Shown here piece by piece: positions 26,301-41,300 of a stretch of 64,000 bases of DNA. This DNA is from Epiperipatus broadwayi. Taxonomy: Eukaryota > Onychophora > Udeonychophora > Euonychophora > Peripatidae. The position numbers were made by a program, and so were the translations under genes. The notes below the pieces were generated by a model. The model made no database searches. It saw only the letters and a program-made list of their open reading frames with translations, and was not told where the DNA came from. Where the stretch lies: NCBI GenBank assembly GCA_028023455.1, contig JAQFVV010006305.1, positions 2,163,001-2,227,000 of the forward strand, given 5' to 3'. Numbering within the stretch: position 1 is the first letter of the stretch; the number at the start of each line of letters is the position of its first letter.

Positions 26301-29300
26301 GGACATCTATACAATTCTCTTTAGAATTATTTAAATGATGCTAAGGCAATGTCAACTTTAACAATGATAATGATTTTAATTTAATGATGATCTGTACACT
26401 CATGATTACCTGATGATCCAGAGATATTGATGATGATCAGTATTGATATAATGAACCCATCATTTTTTTGATATGCATGCAGAAGAAATATTGATGATTG
26501 CTTTTATATTATGTCCCAAGTTTGATGCTGGCTTGAAGATAATTAGTTTAAATTTTTATAGTGAGCTGCTTTTAAATCCAAACATAAAATATGATTGTTG
26601 ATTAACTGTTACTGAAACTATCCAACTCTTGAGGATTAGTTGCTGGTGATGCTACACTTATTAACTTATAATGTATTCTAATGCTGATTCTTTGCTCATT
26701 TACTGTATTCATATTCATTTATTAATTTATTTCCTAATCTCTCACCAATCCTTTGTTTCATAATATAGTGAAGCTGTGAACTATGTTGTATCAATATATA
26801 TAACTTCAATTCAAAAAATATATATAAGCTATCAAACAAAAATATAAACAAATAAACAAAACAAATATAAAATTCATAAATTTAATATACTTTACAGTAC
26901 TTGAGCAGATATTTTTCTATCTCTGAGCACTATACACAATTGTTCTTAAAAAAAATTAAAATTTGTAAATATTTTTGCAATTTGCCAGCAGCCATTTTTC
27001 TGTCTTGAAGTGCCATAATATTGATAGCACACACATTTATTCTTTCTTTATTATCCTTTCCCAAATTTAATGTGCAATATTTTGTATAATAAATATTTTC
27101 CAAAGGTAAAGCTAAAAGTTTTACAAAATTTTAGAACATACTTAAGGTTAATACTGACTTAAAAACATTAAACTATTAAAAAGATCATAATTTCTTAATA
27201 ACAAAACTATTATTATGTTTCTATTAAAAAAAAGTTGTTGTAAAAAAACAATATCATTCAGATATTAATTAAGATGAAAGTCAGACATTTTACTGTTTAC
27301 TTTATTAAAAAAAAAAAAAAAATGGTGCAGTACGTTTTTTTAATTCTTATTTTTTCAGTGAATGAATGAATAAACATACCCTCAATAAAATGTATTGCAA
27401 ATGCATTCACTCAATTTATTAGTAATGATACTATTTTTAAAAAAAATTGTTTATACTATAATTTTAATTTATATATGCATTCTATACCTATAAAAAATGT
27501 TAGTATCTATCTAGTCAAATATCTACATTTTTATTTTCTGTTTAATTTACTCTTCAAATACTGCTTTGATGCCATGAAAAAAAAACTGGGATGACTGAAT
27601 TGATCAATTGAAGATTTCTTTGGAAAAGTGGCGATTTATTGTAATTTATAAATTCAAAATGAAATCTAAAACCTTTTTCTTACTTTTCATTGACAGATCT
27701 TTTTTTTTTTTTGGCAAACTTTTGTTTGTCTTTTCAATTTTCTCTTTGGTCTTGAAAAAACAGGAAAAGGGAATGGGAGAGAGGAGGGGATACAGTCAAT
27801 TAGAAATTCTCAAGGTTTCTTTGGATTTCTCATTGTTGTAATACTACCTGTGTTGCTGACTTTGATGAAAACAATAATTGATAGCTACGTTCAATACAAT
27901 GTGTAAATCAAATCAAACAATCCCAATCAAAATGAACTGGCTGGCTTTGAAACAACAACAACAAATTAACCAAAAAAAAAAAAAAAGCTTAAAATCAAAA
28001 TTTCTTTCTTATTTCTTTGGATTGCCACTGACCTCCTGATAGTTGCTTACTTTTTGACTTCACAAAAAAACAAAGGCATCATTTTGAACTAAATAATTTA
28101 TTGGGCAGCATGTGCATGGATATAAACAAAGCAAAACTCTCCATACAGTATTGCCACCCTGTTCCAACCAGAGTAATCAATGAATGCCAGAAGGCTTGTG
28201 CATAAAATGGTTGGCACAGGATGGCAATACTGTATGGAGAGTTTTGCTTTGTTTATAAACTAATATGTGCTAGTATAAGAGCTAGTGATCATGTGCATGG
28301 ATAATGCAAAATCTCTCTAAACTCTCTTACTTTCTTTTCTTCATCATAGATGACCCAAGGTCATCTTTAAATGAAAAATGTAATGAAGTTTTTTTAAAAT
28401 TAAAAACTAAAAAATAATAATACAACAATTTAAATAAACACTATCTCCAAGTATGATGTTTCCAATTGTTTTTCAAATAAAAACATTTTAAACAATATGA
28501 TCAATGCTGAATACAAAGTTTATTTTTAAATTAATTTCAACTAAGTTAAAGAAAAAAAAGTATTTGTTGGAACTCTTTACAAATCTAACTTTTAGTACAC
28601 ATTAAATTTATAAATTAAATCATAGTAGTATTACGGTGATAATATTTCCCTATTCCATCTTTCAATTTTGAAAAAGCAAAGAACAAAGAAATTAAAAAAT
28701 TTTTTAAAACATAAGAAGAATCAACACTTCCAAACTGATTTTTTTCAATTACAAATAATAAAAAAATATTTGAAATTTATCTACATTTTGTAAGTCAATA
28801 TTATTATGAGAAACCAAGTATGAAAACTTACCATATTCCCCCTCCCCCAATCTCTCTCCCATTCTTCCACCCCTCTCTCTTCTTTTCTTAAAAACCAATA
28901 ACAAATTGCAAAGATGAAAAAAAGTTTGCAAAAAAACAGAAGACCTGTCAAAAAACCTAATACTAAGAGGTTTTAGATTACACACTCAATTTATAAATTA
29001 AATACAGGTAATAGCACTACAATAAGTCACCATTTTTCAAAGAAATCAATTGATTGATTAGTCATCCTCGTATTCTTTCATGACATCAAATAAATGTTTA
29101 AAGAGTAAATTAAAGAAAAAAATCAAATGTAGATAACTGACTAGATCGATACCAAAGTGTCTGTATTACATACATGCTTATATGAAAAGTACTGTACACT
29201 TTCAGCTTAATAAACAGATATGTTCTATTATATACAATAAATAATATATGCTGGAAAACAAAATATAGTGGATAGAGCATCTCTAGGGTAGTACATTTAT

Positions 29301-32300
29301 ACTACATTGTTGATTTATAAATTTTTACATTTTAATGTAAAAAAAAAATAAATAAATGTAAATACAAATTAAGTTTTATTAATAAAAGATACCATACCAT
29401 ACTATTTATAAAAAAAATTATATTTGTGAAAAGAATTGAAGAAAAATAACAGAAAACTATAATTTAAATGATTTGACAATAATTATTAAATTAACTGAAT
29501 TTAAACAATCACTTTATTACTTGATATATGTATTTATTGTAAAATTAGTATAATGGAAATTTTTAAAGTTTTGTTTAAAAATTATAACAATAATAATTCA
29601 AAAATATTATATAAAATTAGTTTTTTAATTGCCCTGTTCCAATATCTTTTTAAAATAATCTTTGAATATATGAAATGATTAAATGTTAAATTAATTTCTT
29701 TATCTCAGTTTTTTCTGTGAATAATAGAAAATCTGGGAGGGAAATAATCAGATAATTTCAGAAGTTAAAGTGGTTATAAATTTGCATAAGTAAATGAAAT
29801 TATTAATTTCTTTCATTTAATGTTTAAAGTAGTATCAATTATTTGATAACAAGAATTAAAAAAAAATTACCTTTTTTAATGGGACATTTTTATAATCTAA
29901 CCAATTCTGAATAGCTTCTTCACCATCTAAAATAGCCTGAAAATGACTTCAAGATTAAAAAATATAGATACAAGCAATATAAAAAAAAATTATTGTTTCT
30001 TATTTAATTTTAAAATGAGAATAAAAACAACTGGGACAGTATACCATATGTATGTCTGCAATAATTAATTTTACATATAAGTAAAAAGTAACACTAAATA
30101 CTAAAAATAGAAAATAATTCAAGGTTATTTTGAATTCATAGGTAGGATATGTAAGGATTTGATACAACTGATGAATAAGGTTTCCTAAAATTGATCCTAT
30201 GAGTGTTGTATTGTTATAGTTTATGATTTAGAATTTGACTATTATATACATCTTATTTTCACAATATAAAAGTTGTTTAATTTCATTTATAATATTATAA
30301 GTTATAGCTGCTTAATGTATTAATTACCTAACCAATAGGAATGTAATAAATATAAATTTAACCCATAGTAACCACCAAAAAATGATTAAGAGAAAAATTT
30401 TAGAACATTATCTATCATTGATTTAACTGTAATTGATAATTATTTTAAAGCAATTAATATATTCTTGTTTTATGTATTTTTAATTATAGATATTTATTTT
30501 CTCATTCTTTTTTTTAAAATTAATATATTATATTCCTGAAGCAATAGAAACTGTTATCTTAAAAATATTTGAATTCATTAGAAGCTTATTTTTTTTTAGC
30601 CCTTAATACTTTTAAAGGTCATGAAAACCAAGAAAAAATAATGTTCATTTTTGATCCCATACAATGTTCAATATTGCAAGTTTTATCTACTTTAGATTTT
30701 TTTTTTTTTGCTCCAATTTCTTTTATTCTATCAATTACTTTTGAATTTCGTAATGCATGACAACTTTGAATAAAGTCTATTAATAAAAATGAAACTATTT
30801 CTCAAAGACATCAAAGGACATAAGTAACATACCAAATGGTTCAAAAAATTAAACTAATTTTTATTTAACAATTAATAAATTCTCTGCGGTTTAAATTATT
30901 TTTACATTTTTCTTCTATAGATATATTAATTAAAAAATTCTGCAATTTTTTATTAAACCTACAGAATATATTGGCAGATATTTCAAATAATATGTTACAT
31001 TTTTAAAAGTTATTAAAAATTAATTCAATACATCTTGTAAACTGAAATAAAAACAAACAAAAAAAAGATACAAATTGCAGGTTTTTACAAAGTGTGGAGT
31101 AGATTGAAGCCTGTCCATTAAGGTATGAAGATTGGCTATCTTAATATATATCTGAGCACTTATAGCATATATGTGTAGAGATGGTAATCTGGACCAACTG
31201 ATGATTGCTGGATTAGCATGAAATATGTATATTGGTGATTATTTATCTTTTCGACATATATGTGTTCAAGTGTATCAGTGTTATGAGATAGAGTGGAAAG
31301 TGATGGGTCGTGTGAAAGTCTGTGCTCATATACCCTATATATTAAATGTGTTTTAATTATTTTTCAAAAAATTTTTTTACTTTTATTTAAAAAGAAAAAA
31401 TAGAAGGCTAATATATCCCCCCTCCCCAATACTCATTATCATGATTTGAGGAGATTTATGCATACCACATTTGTTTTCTTAAATTAGGATAGCTTAAGTG
31501 CTTCTAATGACAATAATATAATTGGAAATAAGTTCATGCAAAAAATAGTCTGATAAATCTAATTAAAAAAAAAAAGAGGTTTCAAACCAGAAAATCAGAT
31601 CTGGCCTCTGTGAAGAAATTTACTAAATTTTAAACTTAGAAATTGGTCCTTGAGACATGTATAAATCATTTTTAAACGTTATTAATTCACTACAGGATGA
31701 AAGTCTCTCCAAGTTTATTCCAGTCTCTCAAACTATAGTTTACTTATCTGATATACCAAGCTCATGTGGTTCCTTGCAAGCTCTAAAAATTGAATTTATC
31801 TTTATATAATTAAAATTTCAACTAGTGTTCTTATACTTCAAATAAATGGTTGTACACATTGCTAAAAAATAAGTAAATGACTTCTAAAATACATTTTAAC
31901 TGAATCAAAATTTCTTCAATTAAAACAAGATCATCTAGTCTCTAAATATTACTACTATTGCTCATACATTATTTAATGTTGATTATATAAATTCACATTA
32001 TAAATGAAATGCCACATTTCAGGTAATGATTTGAAATCATGTAAGTCACACAAATACTATTATTATTATTAGATCACATGACCATTTTTAATTGTTTATT
32101 GCCCGGTTACTATCATAACTGAAAACTTTATCTAGATTATTATATAAAAAGTTCCTGTTATAATTCAATGTATTTATAGTTCATTCTTTCCAGGAGCTTC
32201 CATGTAATAAATACTGTATATAATAGCTAAATAGCTGATATTTCACTACAATGACAAGTACTTTCCTGAGAGCTTCTTCTTTCTCAAATTATAAGAATGG

Positions 32301-35300
32301 GTGTGGTGAGATTTAAAATTATTTTCTCCTCATTCTTAAATTCTATTGGTTGAGAAGTTTTAAAAAATATTTTATCCACTAATAGCTTTTTCCAAAAATT
32401 GTTAATTTTCTTTAATTCACGTTTTTCATTTATGCTCCTAGGCTTTTTAAAAATCTCTATAGCTTCCCTTAGCAGTCTCTGGTTATATTGTTCAAATTTT
32501 GCCAGAATATGTGTTTTATTAAAATTGATGTCATGGTTAGTTAATTTAATGTGTGAATAAATGGCTGATGAATTAGATTTTCCCCTAATGGCCAAAATGT
32601 ATCCTTCCTTTCTTATATTTATTCTACAAATTGGTCTGCCCAATGTATAAATGTAAACAAACTTTACACAGAATTTCAAATACACCATGAGACTCCAAAG
32701 GAATTTTATCTTTAGGGCATGGAAATATTTCATTATTTTTTTTAATGTAGTATAAATTGTGTGGATATTATTTTTCTTTAAAACATTATCAATTTTATCA
32801 GTTACCCTCTTTATATTTGACAGAACAGTCTTAATTTTTGAAGTATCAAAATCTTTTTCCTTATTATATAAAAAAAAAATCCTATTAATAATCCTATGAT
32901 CAAAACCATTATGTAGAAGCATTTTTTAGTAGCATAGATATCTTAGTGAAAATGGCTGGCATCAGAAAGTCTCTTAGTTCTATCTAACAATGACCTTACC
33001 ACTGAAAATAATTGTGCTATGCTGATGAGAAAAAAAATATTCTGGCAAAAATTGAACAATGTGACCAGAGACTGCTAAAAGAAGCTATAGAGATTTTTAA
33101 AAGACCCAAGAGCGTAAATGAAAAATGTAAATTAAAGAAAATTAACAATATTTGAAAAAAGCTATTGAAGGATAAAATATTTTTTAAAACTTCTCAACTA
33201 ATAGAATTTAAGAATGAGGAGAAAATAAGAAAAGAAGAAAAAACGATTTTAAATCTCATCACACACATTCTTATGATTTGAGAAAGAAAAAGGTCTGAGC
33301 AAAGTACTTGTTATTGTACTGAAATGTCATCTATTTAGCTACTATATATTTTTATTACACGGAAACTCCCAAAAATAATACTATGAATTCATTTATCCAT
33401 GAGAATTTTAGAATTAATATATACATAAACAAATATTCAATTCAAACACATATCACCAGTCAGATAAAAGCAGCAACTATAGTGAATAAGCAATAAACAC
33501 CACAATAATTCTATTAGAATCATCACATTTTTCAAACAAATTTTTTTGAATTTGATCTTCATATCAACATTTATCATTAAGAGATCATAATACTAAATGC
33601 TTATCCCTTTAACTAAGCATATTTGGTCATCTCCTGTAATACTTAGAAAATAAGCCCTAGGATCACAAGTTTTTGAATTTCAGATAGAACAAATTGAGTT
33701 GCAAATTTCATGACAGTTAAGTAGTATTTCATTGTTAAAAAATTATTATTTTTTATTTATTTAAAAGATACTATTTGTATAAAATGTTAATAAAAAATTA
33801 CTTACAGGCATTCGATGATGCAACCATGATAAGTTAGAAGAAGAATTCACTGTAATAATTGAAAAACTATACAAAGGTTCTTCTTGCTATAAAATATTTC
33901 AAAAAAATACTGTACTTAATTATAAAAGTAATAAAAATAATAATCATATGGTAAATGATATTTAAGTACCAAATAATACGGTGGGCAAAATTGTTCCATT
34001 TAATTGATCAAATTAATTTTTTTCTTTTAACTTCTTCAGCTGATAATTGATCCAGGAATCTACTATACTCACAACTATATAGAGCATTGTAATGTGATTA
34101 GAAAGAAATTTTAAAAATATCTACTAACATCTATTAAGTAAATTGTCATGCTACACGTAATGACATAATAAATGAAAGATATGATGTGATCTATAAATAA
34201 TTTAACAATTTCATTCACTTTAATTAATTTAAATAAATTATTAAATTTTAATTTTTTAAAACTTAAAATCCTTCTGTATAATTTATTAATTTTCAGTCAA
34301 AAAAGTATATCTCATGACATATATTATATAATTATAATATTCATATATTATATGAATATTATAATATTTACATCTTTTTTTCTTCTATGAGCACTATTCT
34401 GCTTCAGACCATTTTTTAAAAGAAATTTTCAATGTAAATAAAGAAAAAAATTAAATTTATTTGAGAAAGATAATAGCTTTGTTTGGACAGATAATTATTT
34501 ATCAGACTAAAAATTAAAATTTAACAATTTTATTTTCATTAAAATTAATTATAAATTATAATATTTCACACTATCTTCAGATGATTTATTTTTTAAATTA
34601 ATTTATACAATTTTCAATAACCACGCAAAAAAATGTATTGCACACACTACCCCATCTCCCAACTAAAGATTTTGTTTTTCCTGTAATTTATTTAAATTTC
34701 AACACTTTAATTTTTAGTGATAATTATATATAAATAAATATTGGTTACATTAAGACAAGCAAACATTTCACATTTTATATATTTTATTCTGCTTTTCAAC
34801 TATAAGCAATTTTTGATTTCATATGTTACATTCTTAAAAACAATTTCAATTTAAATGGAAAAAAAAAAATCTTAAAGAAATGCTTTTATTCACATAAATG
34901 CATTAAAAAGTAAAAAAAAAAAAAAAAGCACTAAAAATAAAAAAAATAATTTTCTTAGCTTTCATAAATAAAAGCATATAGTGATCAGATTTCCAAAGAA
35001 TCATTTAAATGAACTTACCACTGACACACACTTTCTTGTGTCAGTGCTAATCTATTCTTCAGATGTGATATTTGGGAAACTGACTTGTAAATTTCTAAAC
35101 ATGATTTCCCACACTTATTTGTGAAACCTGAATAAAATTTATTTTTTACTTTTTTGTGCATTTTTAATTTTTTAATATAATTACATAAATAAAAGCATTT
35201 TTTTTTCAAAAAAACATATTTGGTATTTTTTACTTTTATTGAAATCAAGAAAAGTTTAGATATAATTTAATACCTCTGGACAACAGTACCATAAAGAGAA

Positions 35301-38300
35301 CTCAATTAAGCATCACATGATCACATTTCCTATACTAGCACATTAATTGTTGATAAACAGAGCAAAACTCTCCATACAGTATTGCCACCTGTGCTAAACA
35401 GAGTAATCAATGGATGCCACAAGCCAGAAACTAGTCTGGTGATATTGGATGAGTAGGCATTAGATTGGGATTTTATGCACAAGCCTTCTGGCATCCATTG
35501 ATTACTTTGTTTAGCACAGGTGGCAATACTGTATGGAGAGTTTTGCTCTGTTTAAAGAGAATTCAATCCCATATAAAATTAAAAATTTAAATTTTTTGCT
35601 AACTTTTTAGTAGAAATTATTTCCAAATTCTAAAAAAATATATTGTGAATGAATACATATATATATATATGCAAAATTTTAACTACATCAGAAATTTAAA
35701 AGTGGATGAAAATTAAATTACAAGATTTTAGGCCTAGACAGACAAAAACAGAATAAATTAAATAAAAGTATTTGCACAAAAAATTTATAGTGTAGCTCTA
35801 AATTAGAAATGCTAGAATAAATTAAGAAAATGATAAGCAGAAACAATCTAGCATCTATGATGATTTTTTTAATTTGCTACAAAAATTGTATTGATTATAC
35901 CATCTTATCTTCAATCAGGATAGTGCAACATATACATGAGTAGTAATTTATAAATATAATCTATTTGCTATTTGCGGTTGTAATAATATTTAATATGATA
36001 TTTATTATCAGACTATAATATAAAAAACAAGTCATAAAATAATTATCCTCACAAAGTATATTTTTTACTAATAATATCTCATGTATTACATCATTATTTT
36101 TTAGTTTATGAATTTTTTAAAATTAATTATTAACAAACAATATAAAGAAAGCAGCAAACATTCCAACTAGGAGATAGATTCACTAGTGACTTTATTAAAA
36201 CCTTCAAATTTTCTATTCTATGCATATGTTATATAGCCAATGCCTTAATATTGTATACATATAAAGTCATTGAAAATTGTTTAAAATGCAAAAAAATATT
36301 GAAGAATTTTTTGAATATTATTCTAATTAATAAAGTATTAAGAATATATAAATAAATAAAACTTTTCACTTTTGTTTTTCTATATTTTAAAATTAATGAT
36401 CTAATTTTTTATAATTTATTTTTAGATATTGATTTTTTTTCTTTTTTTTTAAAATTTTCTTCTCTTGATAAGTTTTTAATATTCTGACCATACTTTTTTA
36501 TATAGGCTACGATCAATGATTTAACATTTCATTTTTATAATATTGGAATTTTCCAATAATAATAATATTAAAATATATACATTCATAAAAAAATTACAAG
36601 GCATAGTGATTAATATATCTGGATCCCAAATAATTACCTAAGTCAATAAAACTTGGGACTTGTTTCAAGTCAAAGCTTAGGATTGTGTTGGTCAATAAAT
36701 GAGTATCTAGCTATTATTATTGTTGTTAAATCTAGATTAGTTAGGTAAGTTTCAATGCTCTGATTGGAAAAATAAAAAATATGATTTTTATATATCATGG
36801 TTTTCATCACCCTAAAGAATACTGAGATCCATGATTTTACTTCCTTTTTTTTTATTTACCAAAGTAATCTTTTTCTCAGTTACTAAATCTAAATATAATT
36901 GTGAAAAATTCAATTTATAATTTACACTTACTTACCATGTTTATGCACTATAAACATAGATTTCTATATTAAATCCTAAAATGTTCTTAACATAGCAGTA
37001 ATTATGAAGAAATATTGCTTTATAATTCAATGAGAAACAAGAGTGCATTACTTGTTTAGTATGTCATATATCTAATAATAAAGCTAACAATGTCTATTTT
37101 TGAGACTTTATTAAATTACAATATAATAAATTGTACTAATAAGTGAAAAATGATGCTAAGATATAATAAATAAGTAATTTTAAAATTACAATGGCAAAAC
37201 ATATATATAGCAAAATAAAAGAAACACTTTTGCTATCATGCATCACAAAAATAAAAATATATTAAAATAATTGAACTATCTGTGAAGCCTTTATTAATGA
37301 TGTGCAAGGTTATTTTAAGCATCAAACAATGTTTACATTCTACAACAGTTGACAATGTTTAGAGGAATGTTAAGCCATTCTTCAAGGATATATATGTCAG
37401 AGAAATGTCAGTGGGAGGATATCGACCATTTCTTAATGTTTAAGAATAGTCACAGAAGCATGACAATAGTAAAATCAGATGTCTATGTTCATGTAATATC
37501 AACTTCAAATTATAGTCATCTTTATAAATGACAGTGTTCTTTGGAAATAATGTTTGCAATAAAAAATAAATATTGATCTCCAAAAATGTTCAAATCTTTT
37601 GCAGCTATAATGCATGAATGTAGAAAGTAATAGTTGAACCAACCATAGTATGGCTATTCAAACAAAAACACTTTCATTATTATGTGTTTTTATACAAGTT
37701 TGATATGGGGATGTTAGTGTTATTATTGGGAAGAGTAAAGAATCAATTTATTAAAACATATTACAATCAGCATGATATCACAACTGCTGAACAATTAATT
37801 AAAAACCAAGATCTTTAGTATTATTATAAAAGTGCATAATAATTGTTTTAATAGACACTGGAGAGTTCAGATTTGTATTTCTGTGAGTTTTTTATTTATT
37901 TATTGTGGTTTTATGTTTTTTGGCTGCAGTTTCTAGTCATGACCATTGGTCTCTCTCAGCAAGTACTGATTTCTCACCATATTAGTTCTATTGGTATTGT
38001 CCCTTTGTCTTTAAGGAATGAAATCATTGTCTATGGAAAAGTTAATTCTACATAAATGGATATTTCGATGAAAATTTTATGAAAGCTTGCTGAAATAAGT
38101 TATTATAGATTTATATGTATGGGTGTGGATAAAAAAAATATAAAATTATAAAATAATTACCCCATTTAATTTGCAAACATCAAATACAGCAGCCATAGTA
38201 AGTAATCGAGGTCCTGTCCAATTAGCTTCTTCATCTGTACATTCATTTTTTATTTCATTTTGGAAAGTCTCTTGAGGAAAATAAATAAAATATGGTTGCT

Positions 38301-41300
38301 TTTTACCATTCTTTTCAGTTTTCCATTCAAAATATCTAAAATTATATAGAAATTATAAGATAAATTAGATATCATAATCAATAAAGATTTTCAAACAAAA
38401 ATATTTTAATGTCAATTTCTTGAAAAATTATTTGAATAATGGCTTTTATAATTATATTAATTTTTTTATCACTGAATTGTCTGTATGCATATATATGTAT
38501 ATTGTAAATAAAAGTTTATTTTGGAAATTTGTGATTGCATGCAGTCAGTATCTTGTTGTTGTTATTATTCCCCACTGACAATGTATTCTACAAAATTTGT
38601 ATATCTAACAATAATGAATAATAAAAAAGATTAAAACTATACTAATTAGCATATATATAAAATGGATGTTAGAAGTAAAAAGAGGGATGAATTGAGAAAT
38701 AATGAAGTTTCTTAAAAGGAAAAAAAAGCAAGACTAAGTCAGAGCTATATGGGTGTGACTCTAAATGCATAGAAATGACATCTGTCAGTTTAAGCAGAAG
38801 ACAGATTTAAAGGAATGTAAAATATCATCTGCTAGTTATCTTTATATAGAATAAATATGAGTTAATGGAAACTCAACTTAAAGGAACAATAATAAATACA
38901 AGTCAATGGAACCCAAGAAATGGATTATATTTATTGTTTGCAGATTATTAATCCCTATTTCAAAGTAAAAAAAAAATATTTATTATTTTTTCATTGTTAT
39001 AATTTTCACTATTATTTTTTAATTTTATTAGTATTACTTTCATTCATCAGCATAGGTAAATAAACATACTGAGTTTTAAAATTTGTCTAGTTTTATTATT
39101 TAAATTGTTGCTTGGTTGGCTGATATTATTAAGAATATCCCTGAGAATATAGTAGTGGTACAATTGTTAGTGGAATCTATTTTCATGAAGATAATGACAG
39201 CAGAATGTGAGAAAAAGTGACAGTAAAATGATGCAAGTCAGAAATATTTAATCAGGGTGTTACCAAAAGAGAAACATGGTGGATGGTAGTGCCAACTCAC
39301 AGTATTCATGAATTCAACATAAATAATGCAGCAACATGAAACACATATGTCTAACACATCAAGCATTATATGTGTATTAATAAAATTTAAGATGACAAAG
39401 TCAGTGTCTAGTCTTTTATTTTTTGCTGGCACTGACATTCTGCAGATAGTGAAACATCTATGTGATCTTAAGACCCCTGAGGATATATTTCAACCAGTGG
39501 TATCTAAATGGATGGCCTGCTTATGCTTTAGAATGAGGAACCAGTTACCTCATGAGTGGTATCATAATTATAATTTAGCACTGCAAAATACTGGTTAAAC
39601 AATGTATAATTTCTGCTATATTGGAAGACATGTTGGTGTAACAACTGCTACATAACATGCGAACCACAACCTCAGAAAAAAATCTGCTAAGCGAAGTTAA
39701 CTTTATGTATAAAACAGCAATGGCAAAGTGTATAGCACAAGAGAAGGTATTAGACAATGCCTCAGACTTTCAAGCTATAATGAGTGAACTGAAAAAGTCA
39801 ACACATGAATAAAGCACAAATAATTAATGTACCTTTAAAAAGTTGAAAAGAATAACCTGATGTATTATTGATGTGGAACAGTTTTTCAGGTTTAAAACTG
39901 AAAAATACTACATATATGATATCAAAATACATTTAGTTCAAGACTACAGCAAAAAAGACAATAATTTAAAATTCAAATCATGCCAGAACTTTAAATCAGG
40001 GGTAGGTGGTGCCAGGAAAAAAATAGATGTCAAAATGATAAAGGACATAGATAACAGTCGGACTACACTTGATGTGTCCATCTGTGATAGATAAATTAAC
40101 ATGGAAGCTGATAGTAGTGTAGGATTATCTATTTTATCTTTAAAAGTGTGGAATAAAATTAGTGCTAAAATCAAAAATAAGTGGAAGTTGAAAAATACAG
40201 ATGTATAAACACAAATATCAATTGAAATAAAATACATATATGCAATAAAGTGTTGTGCCAGTAAAAGTCAATGCTTAGACTTAATGTACTACCTTTATTA
40301 ACAGTAAAAATGTACTCAGGCCCATTATTAGGCTAACTGATTCCAATTATTAGGCATATGTTCAAAAATAATCAAGAAAGTACAGCTGGAAGTTTAAAAG
40401 TTAGAAACAAGTTTCTGCAGCTATTTAAATCAGGATTGAACTAAAGATGTGACTGGTAGATATAGAGCTACTTAGGGATGCCCAGCCTGTTGTGTTCAAA
40501 CCACAAAAAGGTCCATATACATTAAAACCAAAAGTTGAGGAGGTGATCATGGATATGGTGACAAAAGGTGTGTTGTCAGTTGCGGAAGATTCGTCATGGG
40601 ATACACCATTGGTTGCAATTGTGAAACTTGATGGAACTATTTGTCTTTGCAGAGTTTTATTATGTCACATTAAATAAATATATAAATAAATGAGTATATC
40701 TATTCCCAAGAGTGTGCAAAGTCCATTACAGAAAGTGTCGTTCTTCACAAAGATAGATTTGAAATTTAATTTTTATCAGATACCTGGAATGGAAAGCACA
40801 GAAGAGTTACTAATTATTAATACCCATGTCAGACTGTTTAAATGTAATAAGTTTAAATATGGGATTATCATTGCTATAAACATCTTCCAAGCTAAGGTAA
40901 ATGCTTTGTTGGAAGGCATGGAAGGAGTCATCCCATATCTAGATGATGTCCGTATTAATGCTCAGACTGCACATGAACTGGAAATACATGTTATGGAAGT
41001 TCACTCAAAATTAAATAACATTACTGCTAAACTGAACACTTCTAAATGTATCAGGGCCATTTCCAAGATTAAATTTCTGGGTCGCATTAAAAATAAGCAT
41101 TGAAAATACTCAAACCCAGAAAAGGTCAGAGTTGTAAAAGATGTAGCAATTCCAAAAAATGTTAAGGATTTCAAGACTTCTTATATTGCTAAACTTCTAT
41201 GAAAGTTTTCTCAAGAGAAAATCATGTGTTAACACTATTATATGATTTATTGCAGAAAGGGCAACAATGGAGATGAACAGAAGAGCATAAGGTAACTTTC

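Noticed and set aside
29265-29330. A-box-like GTGGATAGAGCATCTC
   Set aside because: No B box or SINE body follows.
33013-33034. GCTGATGAG followed by an A run, hammerhead-like
   Set aside because: No stem II or GAAA at the required spacing, only a poly-A run.
37349-38055. Two 60-codon plus frames that looked like transposase pieces
   Set aside because: I could not match them to a named family or find inverted ends or target duplications.
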